Assembly (NCBI RefSeq): GCF_000425385.1
Contig: NZ_KE384359.1
Location: forward strand, 1-64,000
Source of the DNA: Pseudoduganella violaceinigra DSM 15887
Lineage (GTDB): Bacteria; Pseudomonadota; Gammaproteobacteria; Burkholderiales; Burkholderiaceae_D
Direction: 5' to 3'
Length of the DNA: 64,000 nucleotides
The position numbers and the translations under genes were made by a program. Below, one piece after another: positions 37,945-45,842 of the stretch. The notes beneath the pieces were generated by a model. That model made no database searches. It saw only the letters and a list, made by a program, of their open reading frames with translations, and had not been told where the DNA came from. The number at the start of each line of letters is the position of its first letter. Position 1 is the stretch's first letter.

Positions 37945-37986
37945 ATTATTGGATAGTTTCTCCGGGGAACCGTTGGTCTAAGATGG
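37945..37986 (+). promoter_or_regulatory. Conserved promoter-like motif, copy B
   Basis: The partner of the block at 37412-37453, with the same length and the same two conserved ends. It lies 31 bp before the small membrane-protein gene at 38018, a distance close to that of copy A from its gene (29 bp). Equal placement argues for shared transcription control of the two units. Confidence 0.55.
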
Positions 37987-38017
37987 CCATATCGAGAAAT
38001 CGCGGAGGTCCCGGGAA

Positions 38018-38263
38018 ATGGTGTACATGCTCACAGCGTTGCTGGCCGGTGTGGCGGTGCTGATGCTTTGCCTGATGGCGCGCCTGCGCCGCCGTTCGCA
38101 AGCCTTGCTGGCGGCCACGCTGCCATGGCTGATCAATGTCGCGCCGGCCCTGGCGGCCGACTCGCAGCACCTGATGCGCGCGGTGGTCTTTGCGGCGGTG
38201 GCCAGTCCGCTGGTGTTCGCCCTGATCTGGCATATGCCGATCGTGCGCGTGGAAGAGGCGTAA
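38018..38263 (+). CDS. Small membrane protein of unknown function, first of pair
   Basis: An 81-residue protein with an N-terminal membrane helix (about 3-21), a basic patch 'RLRRRSQ', a second hydrophobic stretch 'LLAATLPWLINVAPALA' and a third 'AVVFAAVASPLVFALIWHM'. No family recognised. A GGAGG lies 10 bases upstream. Its TAA is directly followed by the next ATG. Confidence 0.55.
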   Translation: MVYMLTALLAGVAVLMLCLMARLRRRSQALLAATLPWLINVAPALAADSQHLMRAVVFAAVASPLVFALIWHMPIVRVEEA

Positions 38264-38524
38264 ATGGCCTTCATGACCGCCTTATGCGTCGGCGTGCTGA
38301 GCGTCTGGCTGACCTGGCGCACGCCGGGGAGCCGGGCCGCCGCGGGACTGTTCGCCACTGGCGCCATGCTGCTGGCGCTGGCGCTTACCGTATCGCTGCT
38401 GTCTTGCGGCTGCAGCGTGCCGCTGCGGGCCGATACCCTGCCCGACGTGCGCTTCGCCTTGATGCTGGCGGCGGGCTTCGGCCTGGCCGGGGTGGCTAGG
38501 CTGCTGGTCAAATCCGGCGCTTGA
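38264..38524 (+). CDS. Small membrane protein of unknown function, second of pair
   Basis: An 86-residue protein with about three membrane helices and a short Cys-containing loop 'SLLSCGCSVPLRAD'. It starts directly after the previous stop with no gap, so they are probably co-translated. Its last 17 bp overlap the convergent end of the DUF1841 gene. No known domain. Confidence 0.5.
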   Translation: MAFMTALCVGVLSVWLTWRTPGSRAAAGLFATGAMLLALALTVSLLSCGCSVPLRADTLPDVRFALMLAAGFGLAGVARLLVKSGA

Positions 38525-38933
38525 CCGCTTCCACATAGGCGGCGCCGTCCGGCGGCACGCCGCGGCGCTGGGAATTCCAGATCATCTCGCCCAGACATTC
38601 CATGATTTCATGGTGCGCCGCGTGCTCCGAACCGAGCTTGCGCGCCAGCGCTTCGCACGCCGGGCGGATGCCGCGCGGCTGGTCGATCGACAGCTGCTCC
38701 GTGATCGACAAGTGCATCGACAGGTGCAGGAAGGGGTTGGCCTGGCCGCCCTCGACCGAGTAGTCGCGCGCGATGGCCGCGTCGGCGTCCTTCAGCTGGT
38801 CGTGGTATTCGGGATGCTCCATGACCCAGTCGCGCGCGATCAGCTCGATCGGCGACATGATTTCGTTGGCGTGGGCTTTGCGGTAGACGTCGCAGAAGAA
38901 GCGGCGTACGTCGTGGGAGGACGGTGTAAACAT
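38508..38933 (-). CDS. DUF1841 family protein
   Basis: A 141-residue soluble protein matching DUF1841: 'R-F-F-C-D-V-Y-R-K' opening, 'ARDWVMEHPEYHDQL', 'NPFLHLSMHLSITEQLSIDQPRGIR' and 'HEIMECLGEMIWNSQR'. The conserved His and Glu residues suggest a metal or hydrolytic site, but the function is unknown. It is transcribed after rppH on the same strand, separated by a terminator. Confidence 0.85.
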   Translation of the reverse strand: MFTPSSHDVRRFFCDVYRKAHANEIMSPIELIARDWVMEHPEYHDQLKDADAAIARDYSVEGGQANPFLHLSMHLSITEQLSIDQPRGIRPACEALARKLGSEHAAHHEIMECLGEMIWNSQRRGVPPDGAAYVEAVKRRI

Positions 38934-38950
38934 AGGCCGCCATTATAGAC

Positions 38951-38985
38951 AAAAAGGGGCCGCCCTCGCGGGCCGCCCCTTTTTG
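38951..38985 (-). terminator. Rho-independent terminator after rppH
   Basis: AAAAAGGGGC pairs with GCCCCTTTTT around a GC-rich core. T-runs occur on both strands, so it can work in both directions. It lies immediately after the rppH stop and before DUF1841. Confidence 0.8.
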
Positions 38986-39582
38986 TTATTCTTTTGTTAC
39001 CAGTTCCGTCGGCGGCGTCACCGGCTGCGGCTTGTCGCCATTGCGCTGCCCGCGCTGGCCATGCGGCTGGCGCAGATAGCGCGAAGAATGGCGCCGGTCG
39101 CCATGCGCGGGCCAGGTGAGGAATCGTGACAGCTCCTGCAGCGCGCGCTGATATACTTCGCGCTTGAATTCGATCACCACGTCCAGCGGCACCCAATAGT
39201 CGTGCCAGCGCCAGGCGTCGAATTCAGGATGGTCGGTCAAGCGCAGGTTCACGTCATTGTCGCGGGCACACATGCGCAACAGGAACCAGATCTGCTTCTG
39301 GCCACGGTAATGGCCGCGGATTTCCCGCTTGATGAAGTGATCTGGCACCTCGTAACGCAACCAGTCGCGTGTGCGGCCGATGATCTTGACGTGCTCCGGA
39401 CGCAGTCCGATTTCCTCTTCGAGCTCGCGGTACATTGCTTGCTCCGGCGTTTCGCCGTACTTGATCCCGCCCTGCGGGAACTGCCACGAGTGCTCGCGCA
39501 CCCGCTTGCCCCACCACACCTCGTTATGCGAGTTGAGCAGGATGATGCCGACGTTGGGGCGAAACCCTTCCCGATCGAGCAT
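38986..39582 (-). CDS. rppH: RNA pyrophosphohydrolase
   Basis: A Nudix enzyme that removes pyrophosphate from the 5' end of transcripts, starting RNase E-dependent decay. The start 'MLDREGFRPNVGIILLN' is typical, so ATG 39582 was chosen over 39594. The Nudix box is 'GGIKYGETPEQAMYRELEEEIGL' (about 38-60). At 198 residues it carries the basic, Gln-rich C-terminal extension common in betaproteobacterial RppH. It is divergent from proS. Confidence 0.93.
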   Translation of the reverse strand: MLDREGFRPNVGIILLNSHNEVWWGKRVREHSWQFPQGGIKYGETPEQAMYRELEEEIGLRPEHVKIIGRTRDWLRYEVPDHFIKREIRGHYRGQKQIWFLLRMCARDNDVNLRLTDHPEFDAWRWHDYWVPLDVVIEFKREVYQRALQELSRFLTWPAHGDRRHSSRYLRQPHGQRGQRNGDKPQPVTPPTELVTKE

Positions 39583-39744
39583 ATTGCACCTCAAACTTTC
39601 TGTGGCCGAGGCGTCCTCTTATATTTTTGACTACAAATCCTACTGTAATAGCGCTCTTTGTATAAAGTTTGGACGCATCAGGCCAGCTAATCCTTTAAAA
39701 TTAGGTCGATTATAACTCTCTCTTTTTAAAAAGAATTCACCGAT

Positions 39745-41469
39745 ATGCGTGCATCTCGCTTTTTTATTTCAACCCTCAAGGAAGCTCCATCTGACGCCGA
39801 GATCGTCAGCCACCAGTTGATGATGCGCGCAGGCATGATCAAGCGCCTCGGTTCCGGCATTTACACGTATATGCCGATGGGTCTGAAAGTGATCCGCAAA
39901 GTCGAGGCGATCGTGCGCGAAGAAATGAATAACGCCGGCGCCATTGAGCTGCTGATGCCGCTGGTCCAGCCCGCCGAGCTGTGGCAGGAAACCGGCCGCT
40001 GGGACAAAATGGGCCCGGAGCTGCTGCGCGTGAAAGACCGCCATGGCCGCGACTTCGCCATCCAGCCCACTTCCGAGGAAGTGATCACCGACGTGGTGCG
40101 CAGCGAGATCAAGTCCTACCGCCAGATTCCGTTGAATTTTTACCACATCCAGACCAAGTTCCGCGACGAGCGCCGCCCGCGCTTCGGCCTGATGCGCGGC
40201 CGCGAGTTCACCATGAAGGACGCCTACTCCTTCGACCGCGACCTGGAAGGCATGCAAAAGTCGTACAAGATCATGTTCGACGCCTATACCCGCATCTTCA
40301 CCCGCTTCGGCCTGAAGTTCCGCGCGGTGGCGGCCGACAACGGCGCCATCGGCGGCACCGGTTCGCATGAATTCCACGTGATCGCCTCCACCGGCGAAGA
40401 CGCGCTGGTGTACTGCCCGACCTCCGACTACGCGGCCAATATGGAAGCGGCCGAAGCGCTGGCATCGGGCAGCCGCGCCGCCGCTGGCGCCGCCCTGACC
40501 AAGACGTCCACCCCGAAAGCGTCCAAGTGCGAAGACGTGGCCAAGCTGCTGGGCATCGACCTGAAGCAGACCGTCAAGACCATCGCCCTGACCGCCGACA
40601 AGGAAGACGGCTCCAAGCAGCACTTCATGCTGCTGCTGCGCGGCGACCATGAGCTGAACGAAATCAAGGCCAGCAAGGTGCCGGGCCTGGCGCAGAACCG
40701 CTTCTCCACCGAAGCCGAGATCCTGGAAGTGTATGGCTGCAAGCCTGGCTACCTGGGCCCGATCGGCACCAAGGCCCCTGTGACCGTGGTGGCCGACCGC
40801 ACCGTGGCCCTGATGTCCGACTTCGTGACCGGCGCCAACGAGGTGGACTTCCACTACACCGGCGCCAACTGGGGCCGCGACATGGCCGAACCCGCCCTCG
40901 TGGCCGATCTGCGCAACGTGGTCGAAGGCGACGCCTCGCCGGACGGCAAGGGCGTGCTGGCGATCGAGCGCGGCATCGAAGTGGGCCACGTGTTCCAGCT
41001 GGGCACCGCCTACTCCGAATCGATGCAGGCCACCTTCCTGGACGAGAACCAGAAGCCGGCCCCGCTGCAGATGGGCTGCTACGGCATCGGCATCACCCGT
41101 ATCCTGGGCGCCGCCATCGAGCAGAACTTCGACGACAAGGGCATCATCTGGCCGGCCGCGCTGGCGCCGTTCGAACTGGTGCTGTGTCCGATGGGCATGG
41201 ACCGCTCGGAGCTGGTGAAGGCCGAAACGGAAAAGCTGTACAACGCCGCCGTGGAAGCCGGCATCGACGTCATCCTGGATGACCGCGGCCAGCGCCCGGG
41301 CGCCATGTTCGCCGACTGGGAACTGATTGGCGTGCCGCACCGCGTGGTGATCGGCGAACGTGGCCTGAAGGAAGGCAACCTGGAATACCAGGGCCGCCGC
41401 GACACCGAAGCGACCGCTGTACCGGTGGCGCAAGCCCTGGCCTTCATCAAGGGCAAGATCCAGAAGTGA
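39745..41469 (+). CDS. proS: Prolyl-tRNA synthetase (bacterial type)
   Basis: Charges tRNA-Pro with proline. It has 574 residues, the length of the bacterial type with the YbaK-like editing insertion between class II motifs 2 and 3. Visible motifs are 'GIYTYMPMGLKVIRKVEAIVREEM' (motif 1 region), 'KFRDERRPRFGLMRGREFTMKDAYSF' (motif 2) and 'QMGCYGIGITRILGAAIEQ' (motif 3). The anticodon-binding domain follows. The editing insertion, around residues 230-400, clears Ala-tRNA-Pro. Confidence 0.97.
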   Translation: MRASRFFISTLKEAPSDAEIVSHQLMMRAGMIKRLGSGIYTYMPMGLKVIRKVEAIVREEMNNAGAIELLMPLVQPAELWQETGRWDKMGPELLRVKDRHGRDFAIQPTSEEVITDVVRSEIKSYRQIPLNFYHIQTKFRDERRPRFGLMRGREFTMKDAYSFDRDLEGMQKSYKIMFDAYTRIFTRFGLKFRAVAADNGAIGGTGSHEFHVIASTGEDALVYCPTSDYAANMEAAEALASGSRAAAGAALTKTSTPKASKCEDVAKLLGIDLKQTVKTIALTADKEDGSKQHFMLLLRGDHELNEIKASKVPGLAQNRFSTEAEILEVYGCKPGYLGPIGTKAPVTVVADRTVALMSDFVTGANEVDFHYTGANWGRDMAEPALVADLRNVVEGDASPDGKGVLAIERGIEVGHVFQLGTAYSESMQATFLDENQKPAPLQMGCYGIGITRILGAAIEQNFDDKGIIWPAALAPFELVLCPMGMDRSELVKAETEKLYNAAVEAGIDVILDDRGQRPGAMFADWELIGVPHRVVIGERGLKEGNLEYQGRRDTEATAVPVAQALAFIKGKIQK

Positions 41470-41474
41470 TTGCC

Positions 41475-42128
41475 ATGGCTGGACTTTTGCCAAAGCAGGG
41501 ACGCGAGCGCCGCCGCTGGTGGGCGCGTCCGCTGCGCTGGTGGCATACGCTGGCGTTCGCCAGCGGCGTGCTGTGCGCACCATTCGGCTTCGCCGGCAAC
41601 CAGAAAGAGGAAGCGCTGGCCGACGGCGTGCGGGTGGCGTTGTCCAACGCCATCATGGATGCGCGGCCGCCCAAGCCCGTCTTCCTCACGCCCGCCGACC
41701 GCTCGCAGTACGACATCTGGTACGCCGCCATGTCGGACCGCCTGAAGCGCCGCCTGCCGGACGAATTCACGCGCCGCGAATTCCTGGAAACCGCCTGGTA
41801 CGAGGCGCGCCGCGCCGGGCTCGACCCCGGCATGGTGCTGGGGCTGATCCAGGTTGAATCGGCCTACCGCAAGTACGCCGTGTCGATTGTCGGCGCGCGC
41901 GGCTATATGCAGGTGATGCCGTTCTGGACCAATGTGATCGGCGACCGCGACCGCTCCAAGCTGTTCAATATGCAGACCAACCTGCGCTACGGCTGCTCGA
42001 TCCTGCGCATGTACATCGATATGGAGGATGGCAACCTGTACTTGGCCCTGGGCCGCTACAACGGCAGCCGCGGCAAGCCGGAATACCCGAACGCGGTACT
42101 CTCGGCATGGAATAAATGGAAGCTTTGA
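41475..42128 (+). CDS. Lytic murein transglycosylase (SLT type)
   Basis: A 217-residue peptidoglycan-cleaving enzyme. An N-terminal basic stretch and hydrophobic segment (about 18-40) form a signal or anchor. The SLT core contains 'ARRAGLDPGMVLGLIQVESAYRKYAVS' with the catalytic Glu, then 'GARGYMQVMPFW' and 'NLRYGCSILRMYIDMEDGNLYLALGRYNGS'. It cuts glycan strands to form anhydro-muropeptides. The ATG at 41475 was chosen; an in-frame GTG at 41466 overlaps the proS stop. Confidence 0.88.
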   Translation: MAGLLPKQGRERRRWWARPLRWWHTLAFASGVLCAPFGFAGNQKEEALADGVRVALSNAIMDARPPKPVFLTPADRSQYDIWYAAMSDRLKRRLPDEFTRREFLETAWYEARRAGLDPGMVLGLIQVESAYRKYAVSIVGARGYMQVMPFWTNVIGDRDRSKLFNMQTNLRYGCSILRMYIDMEDGNLYLALGRYNGSRGKPEYPNAVLSAWNKWKL

Positions 42129-42145
42129 ATTTGTAGCGGGGCCTG

Positions 42146-42169
42146 GCCATGCCGTGCGTACGGCATGGC
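42146..42169. other. Perfect 10-bp hairpin in an intergenic gap
   Basis: GCCATGCCGT (42146-42155) and ACGGCATGGC (42160-42169) form a perfect stem with a 4-base loop. No T-run follows in either direction, so it is not a canonical terminator. It sits 18 bp after the transglycosylase stop. Confidence 0.5.
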
Positions 42170-42268
42170 AGCGGCGGAATCCATGGTATTCCCTGGCCCC
42201 GGCGCCCGGCTTGTACGCGCGGTACGCAGGCTTTAGAATTTACGATTTACTAAGACCTGCCGTCCCCA

Positions 42269-42799
42269 ATGAATCCATCCGCCCTGCCGATCCGCCTGAA
42301 GCACTGGGGCGCTTGTTGCGCCAGCTTTCTCCTGACCCTGGTCATCCACCAGCTGATCTTGGCAAAGACTGGCCTGAGCATCTTTTCCTTCCAGGTCTAC
42401 GCGTTCATCCCGGTTGGCGCTGCCGTGGTCGGACTGTGCGCGGTTTCCGGCTACATCCTGTCGCCGCGCCGATTGCAGCGCGAGGGCGACCGCATCGATT
42501 TCGCCTTCCTGATCCTGCTGTGCCTTAGCGTGCAATTCGGAGCCGAGATGGGCTCCTATCTGGCCTGGATGTTCAGCCATGGCATGGCGCTACCGGATAT
42601 TTCACCAGGCCGGTATTTCGCCCTGAAGATCACCAACGCCGAATATGCCTTCTCGGACGGGCCGCCGCACGGCCTGCCCGCCACCCCGGTCAAGACGGGG
42701 CAGTTTGGCTGGTTCCTGCTGCTGCCGCGCTTTGCGTTCCTGCTGGCGGTGGCCAAGGTGGCATGGAGTACCCATGCCCGCGATCAATCCTATACCTGA
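42269..42799 (+). CDS. Polytopic membrane protein of unknown function
   Basis: A 176-residue protein with about four membrane helices: residues 15-32, 42-62, 79-98 and 145-165. A conserved-looking extracytoplasmic loop precedes the last helix. No family recognised. There is no clear Shine-Dalgarno. It ends just 5 bp before the secreted protein that follows, so the two may be an operon. Confidence 0.55.
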   Translation: MNPSALPIRLKHWGACCASFLLTLVIHQLILAKTGLSIFSFQVYAFIPVGAAVVGLCAVSGYILSPRRLQREGDRIDFAFLILLCLSVQFGAEMGSYLAWMFSHGMALPDISPGRYFALKITNAEYAFSDGPPHGLPATPVKTGQFGWFLLLPRFAFLLAVAKVAWSTHARDQSYT

Positions 42800-42804
42800 A
42801 AAAC

Positions 42805-43377
42805 ATGATGCGTTTTCTGACCATGCTGGGCGCCACGCTTGCCATTGCCGCAGCGCCGCAGGCGGCGTATGCCTGCAAAGGCGCCCCGGCCGATGACGGT
42901 AGCAACGAGTATACGATCTGCCCGGAGCACTACCCGGCCGATGCGCCGCGCTTCGAAGACTATCCGGCCAGGCCTTACACCGGCCCGGTGGCTGCCGTGC
43001 GCCTGCACGGCGACCACGAGGCGCGCCTGTACCGCAGCAGGTTGCGGGAGGCGGCGAAGAGCCAGCACCCGAATTTCGCCGGCCATTTCATCCTGGCCCA
43101 CTGGGGCTGCGGCAGCGGCTGCAGCATGAACAAGATCATCGATGCCCGCAGCGGCAAGGTGTTTCACCCGGCCGGTGTGGAATCGAATGTGGTCGTGAAT
43201 ATCGACGACAGCTTTTTCGATAACGGCGGCACGCTGCGCTATCGTCCCGACAGCCGCCTGCTGGTATTGATCGGCGATCCGGAGGAAGACGAGAATCGCC
43301 GCGGCATCTCTTTCTTCGAGTGGACCGGCACCCGCATGAAACTGCTGCGCCATGTGAAGGTCCCGAGCGGAAACTGA
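42805..43377 (+). CDS. Secreted Cys-containing protein of unknown function
   Basis: A 190-residue exported protein with a signal peptide ending at about residue 23 ('AAYACKG'). The mature part contains 'NFAGHFILAHWGCGSGCSMNKIIDARSG' with a Cys-x3-Cys motif and 'RGISFFEWTGTRMKLLRHV'. Proteins with this core occur widely in proteobacteria without assigned function. The ATG at 42805 (or 42808) was chosen because it gives the signal peptide; an in-frame ATG at 42763 would lie inside the previous gene. Confidence 0.65.
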   Translation: MMRFLTMLGATLAIAAAPQAAYACKGAPADDGSNEYTICPEHYPADAPRFEDYPARPYTGPVAAVRLHGDHEARLYRSRLREAAKSQHPNFAGHFILAHWGCGSGCSMNKIIDARSGKVFHPAGVESNVVVNIDDSFFDNGGTLRYRPDSRLLVLIGDPEEDENRRGISFFEWTGTRMKLLRHVKVPSGN

Positions 43378-43537
43378 AACGACCGCGTGCACCTGATCAA
43401 GCAGTTCAGCATCGGCAAGGGCAGTTGATTCTTGAACTATTGCGAATTGTATTAATTTGTCGAAAATTTTTACATTTATTTAATTTTGTTTAGTTTTAAA
43501 TAACGTAACTAGCTGATAGTAAAGAAAAAGTTCCCAT

Positions 43538-43553
43538 TGGCATGATTCTCGCT
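43538..43553 (+). promoter_or_regulatory. Sigma-54-like -24/-12 promoter
   Basis: TGGCATG-N4-TCGCT matches the RpoN consensus TGGCACG-N4-TTGCW with two differences. The essential GG (43539-43540) and GC (43551-43552) are 12 bp apart as required. It lies 55 bp before the start of a PEP-CTERM protein; such genes are known to be under sigma-54 control in several proteobacteria. The upstream DNA is AT-rich, as expected for enhancer-binding sites. Confidence 0.6.
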
Positions 43554-43607
43554 TGGAAATGTTGTAGTAGTTAAACATTTCAATAATCATGAGAGGGAGA
43601 AGGTCTT

Positions 43608-44678
43608 TTGGGTAATAACGCAATCAAAAAGCTGCTTGGCATCGTCCTGGCCATCGGCGCTGTTGGCAGCGCGGCTGCGGGGCCGGCCATTTCGGTCGGC
43701 GGCGTGAAGCCGATGATCAGTTCAGGTGCGGCCCCGGATTCGCCGGAAGCGCGTGTCGATGCCAACGTTGCGTCGTCGCGTTTCTCGGGCGTGGTGAGCC
43801 TGGCTATCCAGAACAATGACGAGCTGTTCATCTGCTCCGGTACACTGGTCGGCAAGCGCCAGGTGGTAACGGCCGGCCATTGCGTCGACTCCAATGAGCA
43901 TGGCGTGCTGATCGACCTGAATAAGCCGGGCAATTATGTGAAGGCGGTCTTTAACGCGACCTCGTCCGGTTCCGGCTCGCAAGCGATTGCCGCATCCAAG
44001 ATTTCGATGCACGCGGACTATGCCGGCTTCGGCAACTGCCCGGCCGGCATGAAGGGCCAATGCGTCAATGACGACGTGGCCGTCGTGACGCTGAGCGAGG
44101 ACGCGCCCAAGGAGGCCAAGATCTACAAGATCGCGGCGACCGAGCTGCAGGCGGGCACCCGCATCATCATGGCCGGCTATGGCACTTCCGGCGACGGCAT
44201 CAACGGCTACACGGTCGATCCGAAATTCCGCGTCAAGCGCAGCGGCGAAAACTACGTCGACCTGTTTGATCTCGACGATGAAAAAGGCAACACCGGCCGC
44301 AAGGAAGTCTGGTACGCGGACTTCGACGGCGCCGGCCAGGATACCTGGTGTAAATACGAAGGCGTATGCAGCCCTGTGCTGCCAAACGACCGCGAAGCCA
44401 ATATCGGCGGCGGCGACTCGGGCGGCCCATCCTTTGTCGAGATGTACGGCGAGCTGATGCTGATTGCCACGAATACCTTCGGCGGCACGCCGGATGGCTT
44501 GGTGGAAGGCGCGTTCGGCAGCTACTTCGGCGGCATGGTGCTGCACAGCTACCTGGACTACATCAATGAAGCCACCGGCGGCGCGGCAGCGTTCGTTCCG
44601 GAGCCGGCGCCGCTGGCGCTGTTCGGCCTGGGCCTGCTGGCGCTGGCTGGCGCGCGTCGCCGCAAGCAAGCGCGCTAA
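43608..44678 (+). CDS. Trypsin-like serine protease with PEP-CTERM anchor
   Basis: A 356-residue exported protein. The S1 triad is His91 ('TAGHCVD'), an Asp at about 155-156 ('NDDVAVVTL') and Ser271 ('GGGDSGGPS'). The C-terminus is a PEP-CTERM sorting signal, 'VPEPAPLALFGLGLLALAGARRRKQAR' in outline: VPEP, one hydrophobic helix, a basic tail. Exosortase should cut and re-anchor it. The start is a TTG at 43608 after GAGAGGGAGAAGG; no in-frame ATG exists nearby. Protease activity in the exopolysaccharide matrix is likely. Confidence 0.85.
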   Translation: MGNNAIKKLLGIVLAIGAVGSAAAGPAISVGGVKPMISSGAAPDSPEARVDANVASSRFSGVVSLAIQNNDELFICSGTLVGKRQVVTAGHCVDSNEHGVLIDLNKPGNYVKAVFNATSSGSGSQAIAASKISMHADYAGFGNCPAGMKGQCVNDDVAVVTLSEDAPKEAKIYKIAATELQAGTRIIMAGYGTSGDGINGYTVDPKFRVKRSGENYVDLFDLDDEKGNTGRKEVWYADFDGAGQDTWCKYEGVCSPVLPNDREANIGGGDSGGPSFVEMYGELMLIATNTFGGTPDGLVEGAFGSYFGGMVLHSYLDYINEATGGAAAFVPEPAPLALFGLGLLALAGARRRKQAR

Positions 44679-44681
44679 GGC

Positions 44682-45833
44682 TTACCTGGGCAGCAGCAGG
44701 GCGCTGGCGCTGACCATGGCGAACAGCAGGGCGCCTAGCGGCAGCAAGCCGTAATGCAGGAAAGGCGCCACCAACTGGGTGGCGCCCGCCACACAGGCGA
44801 ACGACAGGAACATCAGCAGGCCGGAGCCCTTGCCGGCATCCTCGCCCGCGGCATGCAGGGCGCCGCCCATGGTGGCGGGGCCGCGCAGGCCAAGCCCGGC
44901 GCAGAACAGGGCCGCCAGCACGGCCAGCAGCGCCAGGCCGCCCAGGCCGGACACCTCGGCCAGCGCCATGCCCATCAAACCGGCGCCGGCCAGGAATTGC
45001 AGCAGCGTGCCGCTGCGCGCCAGCCATTGTTGGCCGACCCGCTGCAGCATGCGCACGGCGGCCGTGGCGCCGGCCATGAACGCCAGCACGCCGCAAATCT
45101 GCAGGATGGCGAACGCTTCGATCCCCAGTCCCAGGGCATGCGTGACCAGCACAGGCGCGCTGGCCACATACATCAGCAGGGCACCGAACATCAGCGCGTA
45201 GCTGAGGGCATAGCGCAGGTACAGGCGGTTGCGCAGCAGCGCCGCATAGCCGCGCTGTAAGGGCGGTCCTGCGGGCACGGCGGCAGGACCGACAATATGC
45301 GCCACCAGCGGCAGCAGCAGCAGCGCCATGGCGGCGATCAGCCAGAACGTGGTGCGCCAGCCGGCATACAGCACGATGGCGGCGCCGGCCACCGGGCCGA
45401 CCGCGGGAATCGTCGATTCGGCCATGGCCACCATGGCCAGCGCCCGGACGGCGTCGGCCTGGTCGAAGCGGCGCCGTATCAGGGCCGGCACCGCCACGGT
45501 TGCGGCACCCGCGCCCAGGCCCTGCAGCAGGCGGCCCGCCAGCATGACGCCGATGTCCGGCGCCAGCGCGCACACCAGGCTACCGCCCCCCAGCAGGGCG
45601 GTGCCGGCCATGATGGTGCGGCGGTCGCCGAAGTGGTCGGCGGCCCAGCCCCAAGCCAGCTGCGACAAGGCCAGGGCCGCCATGAACAGCGCCATGGTCG
45701 CTTGCGCGGCAGGGATCGACGCATCCAAGTCTGCCGCCATCACCGGGATCGCCGGCAGGTACAGGTCGGAAGCCAGCAAGCCCAAGGCCGTCAGGCTGGC
45801 GAGCGGGATGGCGAGGCGCTGGAGCGCGTGCAT
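44682..45833 (-). CDS. MFS drug exporter, Bcr/CflA type
   Basis: A 383-residue transporter with about 12 membrane helices. The Bcr/CflA signatures are the N-terminal 'LLASDLYLPAIPVMAADLDAS' and 'WGWAADHFGDRRTIMAGTALLGGGS' (motif A region). Family members export small drugs or peptides by proton antiport. It lies 9 bp downstream of a paralogue on the same strand. Confidence 0.85.
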   Translation of the reverse strand: MHALQRLAIPLASLTALGLLASDLYLPAIPVMAADLDASIPAAQATMALFMAALALSQLAWGWAADHFGDRRTIMAGTALLGGGSLVCALAPDIGVMLAGRLLQGLGAGAATVAVPALIRRRFDQADAVRALAMVAMAESTIPAVGPVAGAAIVLYAGWRTTFWLIAAMALLLLPLVAHIVGPAAVPAGPPLQRGYAALLRNRLYLRYALSYALMFGALLMYVASAPVLVTHALGLGIEAFAILQICGVLAFMAGATAAVRMLQRVGQQWLARSGTLLQFLAGAGLMGMALAEVSGLGGLALLAVLAALFCAGLGLRGPATMGGALHAAGEDAGKGSGLLMFLSFACVAGATQLVAPFLHYGLLPLGALLFAMVSASALLLPR

Positions 45834-45842
45834 GGCGGCCCG

